From the NCBI RefSeq assembly GCF_002803845.1, contig NZ_CP024985.1:3596001-3660000 (forward strand): a stretch of 64,000 bases of DNA, read 5' to 3'. Below the pieces are notes generated by a model that worked only from the letters and a program-made list of their open reading frames with translations, was not told the origin of the DNA and ran no database searches. Of the stretch, positions 15,430 to 22,639 are shown one piece after another; positions within the stretch are counted from its first letter, which is position 1; every line of letters begins with the position of its first letter. A program made the translations under genes and the position numbers. The stretch comes from Streptomyces lavendulae subsp. lavendulae (GTDB lineage Bacteria > Actinomycetota > Actinomycetes > Streptomycetales > Streptomycetaceae).

Positions 15430-17136
15430 CTACGCGCGGCCCGCCGCTCGGCGACGAAAGGCCAGGAACAGCGCGCCCCCGGCGGCCACCAGCGCGGCCC
15501 CCGCGAGGCCGACCACGCCCGCCGTGCTGCCGGTGGAGGCCAGCGGACCGCCGCCCGAGGAGGACTTCGTCGGCGTGGTCCCGGCGCTCGGGCCGGCCGA
15601 CGGCGAGGCCGAGGCCGAGGCGGACGCCGAGGCGGTCGGCTTCGGGCTCGCCGTCGCGGAGGGGCTGGGCGCCGGGCCGGTGGGGTTCACCGTGAAGGAG
15701 GCCAGGTTGTTGGCCAGGACCGGGTCGAAGGGGTGCCGCTGGGGCTCGCCCCCGGGGCCGGGCCGGCCGACCGTGATCGCGCCCCGGGCGTCCGGGACGG
15801 CCTTGTCGATCCGCAGCTCGAAGGGGAACTCCGCCTTCTCGGACTCCAGCAGCGACGAGCCGGTGGTGCAGAGGTAGCGGGGCGCCGCCGCGGTGCCGGC
15901 GGAGCGGCAGGCCGCGGGGGCCGTGAGCACCTTCACGCCCGGCGGGACCACCACGTCCACGACGGCCGCCGGGGCGGTGGAGCGGGGCTCGAAGACCCAG
16001 GCCGGGCCCTGGTTGCGCACGGCGACCGCGGTCTTGACGGTGGTGCCGGCCTTGCCCTTGACGACGAGGGGCTCGGCCAGGAGGTCGGCGGTGTTCGAGA
16101 CGGCGAACACGAACTCGCGCCGGTTGTCGGCCGGGTTGAGGTCGGGGCCCCGCAGCGCCGGGGTGAGGGCCGCGGCCCGCTTCTTGGCGGCGAGCTTGCG
16201 CCCGCCGGTGCCGCCCCCGCCACCGGCGGCGGGGGTCTTGCCCGCGGGGTCCTTCGCGGCCTGGTCACCGGGCGCGGGCTTGGCGTCCGCGCCCGTCTGC
16301 GCCTGCTCCGCCTTCACGGGGGCCGCGGCCGGGTAGATCCCGTAGCCGAGCAGCTCGGCGCGGGCGTGCCCGGTGGCCTTCAGGTGCAGGGGGCTGTCGC
16401 CGGCCAGCTCGTAGCTCGCACCGGCCTCGAACTCCCCGTCGACCGTGCAGACCGCGGTGGTGGAGGTGCGCGTGGTGCGGTACTCGCAGTTGTCGTACCG
16501 CTCGGCCAGCTCCATCCCGCGGCTGGCCTCCAGCTCCAGGACGACGCCGTTCGCGGACTGCGTGCCCCGGTTGGAGAACGCCAGGGGCAGCGGCTGGCTC
16601 TCGCCCGGCTTCGGGTCCCCCTTGAGCGCCATCTCCCCCATGACCAGGTCGGGACCGCCGACCGTGACCGCGGTGACGGCGGACCGCACGGTGGCCCCGG
16701 ACACCGCGCCGGTGACCCGGATCTCGCCGGAGTCCTTGTTCTTGGCGTCCTTCGCGGCGGTGACCTCCAGGCCTACGCCGGGACGGGAGCCGGGGCGGAC
16801 CCCCTGCTCGGTGCAGACGAGGGTGCTGGCGACGGGCTTGCACTTGGCGGCCCCGCCGGCGGCCGACTCCCGGACCGAGGCCACGCCCGCGAGCTTGGCC
16901 AGGTCGACGGTGAAGGTGACCTCGGTACCGAGGCCCTCGGCGGTGCCCGGGTAGTCCAGGCGCACGTCCAGGGCGACCGGCTTCGGGGAGCCCGAGGCCG
17001 GGTGGAGCGGGAGGGCGAGGGCGGCCGGGGCCGTCAGCGTGAGGACGGGTTCCGCGGCGAACGCGGGGGTGATGGCGGTGGCCAGCCCCGCGGCGGCCAG
17101 GCCGCAGGCGACCGGCAGGGAGATGCGCTGTCTCAT
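15430..17136 (-). CDS. secreted cell-wall protein with LAxTG sorting signal
   Basis: A 568-residue exported protein. It begins MRQRISLPVACGLAAAGLATAITPAFA, a Sec signal peptide with AFA cleavage. Several beta-sandwich-like repeats fill the middle, with paired cysteines (about residues 120-130, 245-260 and 425-440). A Lys-rich/Gly-rich linker lies near 310. A Ser/Pro/Ala-rich stalk precedes PLASTG, a hydrophobic helix and the tail FRRRAAGRA. LAxTG is the motif read by Streptomyces class E sortases, so the protein is expected to be linked to peptidoglycan. ATG 17136 follows AGGGGG. Ligand unknown. Confidence 0.88.
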   Translation of the reverse strand: MRQRISLPVACGLAAAGLATAITPAFAAEPVLTLTAPAALALPLHPASGSPKPVALDVRLDYPGTAEGLGTEVTFTVDLAKLAGVASVRESAAGGAAKCKPVASTLVCTEQGVRPGSRPGVGLEVTAAKDAKNKDSGEIRVTGAVSGATVRSAVTAVTVGGPDLVMGEMALKGDPKPGESQPLPLAFSNRGTQSANGVVLELEASRGMELAERYDNCEYRTTRTSTTAVCTVDGEFEAGASYELAGDSPLHLKATGHARAELLGYGIYPAAAPVKAEQAQTGADAKPAPGDQAAKDPAGKTPAAGGGGGTGGRKLAAKKRAAALTPALRGPDLNPADNRREFVFAVSNTADLLAEPLVVKGKAGTTVKTAVAVRNQGPAWVFEPRSTAPAAVVDVVVPPGVKVLTAPAACRSAGTAAAPRYLCTTGSSLLESEKAEFPFELRIDKAVPDARGAITVGRPGPGGEPQRHPFDPVLANNLASFTVNPTGPAPSPSATASPKPTASASASASASPSAGPSAGTTPTKSSSGGGPLASTGSTAGVVGLAGAALVAAGGALFLAFRRRAAGRA

Positions 17137-17260
17137 GCCCCCTGTGACAGCCGGAGCCCGGCGACAGTTGCACTCTTGGGCGTGTGACCGACACCACACC
17201 CCCGGCGGGGGGATTCCGGTACAACCTTCTCCGGCAACCGCCTGTCCACTCTTGTACCGC

Positions 17261-17299
17261 GGTGGGTACCGCGCTCGGAGGGGGAGCGCGGTACCCACC
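17261..17299 (-). terminator. terminator of the oxidoreductase/aldehyde dehydrogenase operon
   Basis: A 16-bp perfect stem (17261-17276 with 17284-17299) with a 7-nt purine loop lies 4 bases past the stop of the GMC-type gene. Confidence 0.8.
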
Positions 17300-17303
17300 A
17301 CGG

Positions 17304-19085
17304 TCACAGCTCAGGTTCCGGTTGCCTCGGGGGAACCGCGGGGACCGCGAGGAAGGGCAGCCGCAGTGCACCGAAGGCCTCCTTCGGGACGGCCGGCCGG
17401 ACCGGCTCCACCGCCGCGAGACGCACGTACGCCGCCCCCTGCTCGGGCCGCGGGTCCTCCTCGCCGTTGTTCGGCCAGTACGACATCGCCCGCTCGGCCT
17501 GCGCCGTGATCGTCAGCGACGGGTTGACCCCGAGGTTCGCGGAGACCGCCGCACCGTCGACCACCGAGATGCCCGGGTGCCCGTAGAGCCGGTGGTACGG
17601 GTCCACCACGCCCTCCTCGGGCGAGGCGCCGATCGGGCAGCCGCCGAGGAAGTGCGCGGTCAGCGGGGTGCCCATCAGTTCGCCGACGTTGCTGCCCGGG
17701 AAGCCGTTGATCTCCTCGGCCAGCAGGGTCGCGGCCCGGGTGGCCTCCTCGATCTGCACCGGGTTGGGGGCTCCGTGGCCCTGGCGGGCCGTCAGCAGGC
17801 CCTTGCCGATGCCGCCGGGCTTGCGGTAGGTCGTCAGCGAGTTGTCGAGGGACTGCATGACCAGACCGATGATGGTCCGCTCCGACCAGCGGCGGTTGGA
17901 CAGCGAGCGGGCCAGCTGCACCGGGTGCTTCGCGGTGCGGGCGAACCAGGCCCGGACCCGGTGGCGGCCGTAGGGCACCTGGAGGATGGTCAGGAACCCC
18001 ATGGCGTTGGAGCCCTTGCCGTAGCGGACGGGCTCGATGTGGGTGTCGGCGTCGGGGTGCACGGAGGAGGTGATGGCCACCCCCCGGGTGAAGTCCGCCG
18101 TCCGGTCGGCCCCGTGCCGCCTGCGGTAGCGGCGGTCGTCGGTCTGGGCTCCGACCAGGCCCTCGGAGTTGGTGCGGGTCAGGTCGCCGAGCCGGTCCGA
18201 CAGCCGGGGCAGCTCGCCCCGGTCCTTCATGGCGTGCAGCAGGGTCTGGGTGCCGTACGTGCCCGCCGCGACGACGACGTACCGGGCCCGCAGCACCTTC
18301 GCGCGGCCCTTGCGGCGGTGGTCGGTGGGGACGGTGCGGACGCGGTAGCCGCCGTCGGGGTGCTCGGCGAGCGCGGTGACGGTGGTCATGGGGTGGATGA
18401 CGGCGCCCGCCCGCTCGGCCAGGTACAGGTAGTTCTCGTTCAGGGTGTTCTTGGCCCCGTGCCGGCAGCCCGTCATGCACTCCCCGCATTCGGTGCACGC
18501 CGTGCGGGCGGGCCCGGCGCCGCCGAAGTACGGGTCGGGGACCTCCTGTCCGGGGCGGGCCGGCGACCCGCCCTCCGCGTCCTCGCCGTCGCCGAAGAAC
18601 ACCCCGACCGGCGCCATGTGGAACGAGTCCCCCACGCCCATCTTCTCGGCGGCGGCCTTGAGGTGGACGTCGGAGGGGGTGAGCGTCGGGTTGAGGCGCA
18701 CGCCGAGCATCCGCTTGGCCTGCTCGTAGTACGGGGCGAGTTCCTCGCGCCAGTCGGTGACGGCCGCCCACTGCCGGTCCTCGAAGAAGGCGGTGGGCGG
18801 CACGTACAGGGTGTTGGCGTAGTTGAGCGAGCCGCCGCCCACCCCGGCGCCCGCGAGCACCATCACGTTGCCCAGGAGGTGGATGCGCTGGATCCCGTAC
18901 AGCCCGAGGGCCGGGGCCCACAGGTAGTTGCGCAGGTCCCAGCTGTTGCGGGGCAGGTTCTCGCGGGTGAAGCGGCGCCCGGCCTCCAGGACGCCGACCC
19001 GGTAGCCCTTCTCGGTGAGCCGCAGCGCCGAGACGGACCCCCCGAAGCCCGATCCGATGACGATGACGTCGTAGTCGTACGGCAC
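17304..19085 (-). CDS. FAD-dependent GMC oxidoreductase (ChoD/cholesterol-oxidase-like) with Cys cluster
   Basis: A 593-residue FAD enzyme. The N-terminal dinucleotide fold reads VIVIGSGFGGSVSALRL. The GMC pattern GAGVGGGSLNYANTL is near residue 85, and the C-terminus has the conserved VVDGAAVSANLGVNPSLTI. Between them CTECGECMTGC (about residue 205) gives four cysteines spaced C-x2-C-x2-C-x3-C, like a [4Fe-4S] or ferredoxin ligand set. ChoD of M. tuberculosis, as I recall, is of the same type and lies near guaB3. The substrate is unknown; a steroid or other hydrophobic alcohol is only a family guess. It starts at GTG 19085 after AGGAG and follows the aldehyde dehydrogenase gene by 10 bases, so one operon. 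Confidence 0.88.
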   Translation of the reverse strand: MPYDYDVIVIGSGFGGSVSALRLTEKGYRVGVLEAGRRFTRENLPRNSWDLRNYLWAPALGLYGIQRIHLLGNVMVLAGAGVGGGSLNYANTLYVPPTAFFEDRQWAAVTDWREELAPYYEQAKRMLGVRLNPTLTPSDVHLKAAAEKMGVGDSFHMAPVGVFFGDGEDAEGGSPARPGQEVPDPYFGGAGPARTACTECGECMTGCRHGAKNTLNENYLYLAERAGAVIHPMTTVTALAEHPDGGYRVRTVPTDHRRKGRAKVLRARYVVVAAGTYGTQTLLHAMKDRGELPRLSDRLGDLTRTNSEGLVGAQTDDRRYRRRHGADRTADFTRGVAITSSVHPDADTHIEPVRYGKGSNAMGFLTILQVPYGRHRVRAWFARTAKHPVQLARSLSNRRWSERTIIGLVMQSLDNSLTTYRKPGGIGKGLLTARQGHGAPNPVQIEEATRAATLLAEEINGFPGSNVGELMGTPLTAHFLGGCPIGASPEEGVVDPYHRLYGHPGISVVDGAAVSANLGVNPSLTITAQAERAMSYWPNNGEEDPRPEQGAAYVRLAAVEPVRPAVPKEAFGALRLPFLAVPAVPPRQPEPEL

Positions 19086-19095
19086 TGGCGTGCTC

Positions 19096-20727
19096 CTAAC
19101 GGAAGCGGAGGGCCTTCATGACCTTGAGGCTGCGGGTCATGAACTCCGCGTACTTCGCGTCGTCCATCCCGAGCGAGGGCGCCATCGGCAGCAGCCGCTG
19201 GTGGGCCACGGTCTGGGCCTCGGTGTACTTGAGGATCCCCTCGGAGCCGTGGCGGCGGCCGAGGCCGGACTCCTTCATGCCGCCCATGGGGGACTGGGCG
19301 CTGCCGTAGGCGGGGGCGTAGCCGTCGTTGATGTTGACGGTGCCGGTGCGCAGGCGGGCGGCGACGGCGTGGCCGCGCCGGGCGTCCTTGGTCCAGACGC
19401 TGGAGTTGAGGCCGTAGGGGGTCGCGTTGGCCTCGGCGACGGCCTCGTCCTCGTCGGTGAACCGGTAGATCGAGACGACCGGGCCGAAGGTCTCCTCGGC
19501 GCAGACCGCCATGGGGGCCTCGACCCCGTCGAGGATGGTGGGTTCGTAGAAGAGGGGGCCGATGTCGGGGCGGGCGGTGCCGCCGGCGACGAGGGTGGCG
19601 CCCTTGGCGACGGCCTCGTCCACGTGCCGCTGCACGGTCTCCAGCTGGCGCGTCCCGACGAGGGATCCCATGTCGGCCCCGTACGCGAGGGCGCTGCCGA
19701 GCCGCATGGCCTTGGTGCGGGCGGCGAAGCGCTCGACGAACGCGTCGGCGATCGAGGCGTGGACGTAGAGCCGCTCGATGGAGATGCAGAGCTGGCCGGC
19801 GGAGGAGAAGCAGGCGCGGACGGCGCCCGCGGCGGCCTTCTCCACGTCGGCGTCGGCCAGGACGAGCATGGCGTTCTTGCCGCCGAGCTCCAGGGAGACC
19901 CCGACCAGACGGGCGGCCGCGCCCTGGGCGACCTCGCGGCCGGTACGGGTGGAGCCGGTGAAGGAGACGTAGTCCGCGTGCCGGACCACCTCGGGGCCGA
20001 CGACCGGGCCCTCACCGAGGACGACCTGGAAGACCTCGGCGGGCAGTCCGGCCTCGATCAGCAGGTCACGGGCCCACAGGGCGGTCAGCGCGGTCTCGGT
20101 GTCGGGCTTCATGACCACCGCGTTGCCCGAGACGAAGGCGGGCAGCGCGTCGCCGACGGACAGTTCGAGGGGGTAGTTCCAGGGGGCGATCTGCCCGACG
20201 ACCCCGCGCGGCTGGCGCAGCTCGGTGACCTTGGTCAGGGTCGGCATGGCGCCCGTGTGGCCCTTGGGGCGCAGGTAGGCGGGCGCCTTGCGGCCGTAGT
20301 GGCGGGCGGCGACGGCGACGGCCTGGACCTCCTCGTGGGCGTGCAGGCGCGCCTTGCCGGTCTCCAGCTGGATGAGGTCGAGGACCTCGCTCTGCCGGGC
20401 GAGGACCAGGTCGTGGAAGCGCAGCAGCACGGCCGCCCGCCGCCGGACGGGCACCGCGGCCCAGGCGCTCTGGGCGGCGCGGGCCTTCGCGAAGGCGGTG
20501 GCCACGTCCTCGGGGGTGGCTTCGGGAAGGTCCGCCAGCTTGTCCCCGGTGAAGGGGGTGTGGTTGGCGGTCCGCCCGGAGCCGATCACTCCGCGGGTCA
20601 GCCGGGTGACCAGCTCGGGGGTCACCACGTCGGCGGCGGTGCGCGCGCCGGCCGGGGCCGGGGCGACCGGGTTGGTGGGCTGCGGTGCGGTGCGGAGGGG
20701 GGCGGCGGGGGCCTGCGAGTCCGTCAT
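19096..20727 (-). CDS. succinate-semialdehyde dehydrogenase-type aldehyde dehydrogenase
   Basis: A 543-residue NAD(P)-dependent aldehyde dehydrogenase, closest in pattern to actinobacterial succinate-semialdehyde dehydrogenases (GabD2 type). Visible motifs: PWNYPLELSVGDALPA (cofactor loop), FTGSTRTGREVA (Rossmann), LELGGKNAMLV (catalytic Glu) and SSAGQLCISIER with the nucleophilic Cys. The first 40 residues are Pro/Ala-rich. ATG 20727 is preceded at seven bases by TACGCT rather than a ribosome site, so the message may be leaderless. The downstream oxidoreductase could make the aldehyde this enzyme oxidises; the pairing is inference. Confidence 0.9.
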   Translation of the reverse strand: MTDSQAPAAPLRTAPQPTNPVAPAPAGARTAADVVTPELVTRLTRGVIGSGRTANHTPFTGDKLADLPEATPEDVATAFAKARAAQSAWAAVPVRRRAAVLLRFHDLVLARQSEVLDLIQLETGKARLHAHEEVQAVAVAARHYGRKAPAYLRPKGHTGAMPTLTKVTELRQPRGVVGQIAPWNYPLELSVGDALPAFVSGNAVVMKPDTETALTALWARDLLIEAGLPAEVFQVVLGEGPVVGPEVVRHADYVSFTGSTRTGREVAQGAAARLVGVSLELGGKNAMLVLADADVEKAAAGAVRACFSSAGQLCISIERLYVHASIADAFVERFAARTKAMRLGSALAYGADMGSLVGTRQLETVQRHVDEAVAKGATLVAGGTARPDIGPLFYEPTILDGVEAPMAVCAEETFGPVVSIYRFTDEDEAVAEANATPYGLNSSVWTKDARRGHAVAARLRTGTVNINDGYAPAYGSAQSPMGGMKESGLGRRHGSEGILKYTEAQTVAHQRLLPMAPSLGMDDAKYAEFMTRSLKVMKALRFR

Positions 20728-20887
20728 GGCGGTGAGCGTATGCCGCCCGGAGGCCTTTGGGTACCCGTCGGTAACCGGATTTTGCCAAGTCTGCCAGTGA
20801 ACACTGGCGCGATCGGCGGACTCTGGCGCGATCACCGCGCCGGGCGGCCGGACGTCCCCTCCGGCGGACGCCCGCGCCCGGCCCGCC

Positions 20888-22525
20888 TCAGCCCTTCTTC
20901 GCCGGGGGCTGCCAGCCGGTGAGCACCGTGTCGAACTGCTGGCGGATCTTGGACCACTCGTTCGCCGGACCGGACATGTACACCGCGTACTCGGTGTTGT
21001 CGGGACTGATGTACATCTGCTCGATGGCCCGGCGCGGGCCCGCGTGCGGCGCCTTCTCGGTCCAGGAGAAGTCCCAGAGCCCGGCCCGGGTCGTGTCCCG
21101 GAAGCTGTTCTGGTCCAGCACCTCGCGCTTGTAGTCCATGCGCTCCTTGAGCTGCTTCTCCATGTCGAGGAGGTGCGTGTACGGGTTCGGGTAGTCCGGG
21201 GTGGTGTCGATGGCGATCCGGATGAGGTGACGGCCGTTGTCGGGGGTGTAGTCGATCTGGTTGCCGTCCATCTGGCGCTTCCAGCCCGCCGGGACGAACA
21301 GCGAGAACCCCGCCGGGTCCTCCACCTTGACGAAACCGGCCGGCGGGGTCGCCACGGCGCCCCCCTTGCCGTCCTCGCCGGTACCCGGACGGTCCGGTGC
21401 GCTCGCCGGCTTGTCGGCGGAGCCCTCGTCCTGGACCCCCTCGCCCTGGCCGTCGAGGTACTTGAGCACCCCGAACACCCCTCCGCCGCCGAGCAGCGCC
21501 GCCACCAGGGCCACGGCCGCGGCCCGCTTGAGCCGCCCGGGCGGACGCCCGGCGGGGGCCGCGGGGGGCTCCGGCAGGAAGGTGGTCGGGGCGGGCGCGG
21601 CCGGCTCCGGACGCGCGGGCTCGGCGGACCGGGCGGGCGCCCGCTCCTCGGCACTGACCGCGCGCGTGGGCACGTACGCCTGCGCCGCCTTCGGCTCGCG
21701 GCCCTCCATCGCCTCGATCAGCATCCGCTCGGCCTCGGCGGCCGAGGGCCGCTGGCCCGGGTCCTTGCGCAACAGCGCGGTGATGACCGGGCCGAGGGCG
21801 CCGGACTGGCGCGGCACGGGCGGCTCGTCGTTCACGACGGCCTGGAGGCTGGAGATCGGCGAGGTCCGCCGGAACGGCGAGCGGGCCTCGACCGCCGTGT
21901 ACAGGGTGGCGCCCAGCGACCACAGGTCGGAGGAGGGGTCGGGGGCGCCGCCGGTGACCCGCTCCGGGGCCAGGTAGTCGATGGAGCCGACCAGCTCGCC
22001 GGTACGCGTGATCGACGAGTCGCCCTCGATCGCGGCGATCCCGAAGTCGGTGAGCAGCACCCGGCCGTCCTTGGCCAGCAGCACGTTGCCCGGCTTCACG
22101 TCGCGGTGCAGCACGCCGACCGCGTGCGCGGCGCGCAGGGCGCCCAGCACGTGCAGGCCGATCCGGGCCGCCTCGCGGGGCTCGATGCGTCCGGCCGCCT
22201 TGGCGGCCTCCGCCAGGGAGGGGCCGTCGATGTACTCCATGACGATCCACGGCCGGTCGTCGTGTTCCAGCACGTCGTGGACGGTGACGACCGCCGGGTG
22301 CTGGATCCGGGCCGCGGCCCGGGCCTCCTTCTGCGTGCGGGCGTGCAGGACCTCCCGATCGGCCTGGGCCACGTACAGGCCCGCCGTCAGTTCCTTGACC
22401 GCCACGGTCCTGTGCAGAAGCTCGTCGTGCGCGCGCCACACCTTGCCCATGCCGCCGCTGCCGATGGGCTCCACGAGCCGGTACCGGCCCGCCAGCACCG
22501 CACCCGCACCTGTCTGCTGTTCCAC
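20888..22525 (-). CDS. transmembrane Ser/Thr protein kinase (active motifs intact)
   Basis: A 545-residue Hanks-type kinase. Residues about 13-275 form the kinase domain: glycine loop GSGGMGKVW, VAVKELTAG (ATP Lys), HRDVKPGNVLL (catalytic loop) and LTDFGIA. A Pro/Ala linker and one membrane helix (near residue 335-352) lead to an outside domain of about 140 residues containing FSLFVPAGWKRQ. No PASTA repeats are present, so it does not sense muropeptides in the PknB manner. It is the first of three like proteins in a row on this strand (last in transcription order). GTG 22525 has only a weak GCGGGA site. Confidence 0.93.
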   Translation of the reverse strand: MEQQTGAGAVLAGRYRLVEPIGSGGMGKVWRAHDELLHRTVAVKELTAGLYVAQADREVLHARTQKEARAAARIQHPAVVTVHDVLEHDDRPWIVMEYIDGPSLAEAAKAAGRIEPREAARIGLHVLGALRAAHAVGVLHRDVKPGNVLLAKDGRVLLTDFGIAAIEGDSSITRTGELVGSIDYLAPERVTGGAPDPSSDLWSLGATLYTAVEARSPFRRTSPISSLQAVVNDEPPVPRQSGALGPVITALLRKDPGQRPSAAEAERMLIEAMEGREPKAAQAYVPTRAVSAEERAPARSAEPARPEPAAPAPTTFLPEPPAAPAGRPPGRLKRAAAVALVAALLGGGGVFGVLKYLDGQGEGVQDEGSADKPASAPDRPGTGEDGKGGAVATPPAGFVKVEDPAGFSLFVPAGWKRQMDGNQIDYTPDNGRHLIRIAIDTTPDYPNPYTHLLDMEKQLKERMDYKREVLDQNSFRDTTRAGLWDFSWTEKAPHAGPRRAIEQMYISPDNTEYAVYMSGPANEWSKIRQQFDTVLTGWQPPAKKG

Positions 22526-22639
22526 GAATTCCCGCCGCTCTGTACTCTCCGGGCCAGATTACGGAGCCCGCGGGCGCTGCCGGAACCGCGCGGGGCCGGT
22601 GAGACAGCACTGTGACGCAATCGCCGTACTGACATCCAG

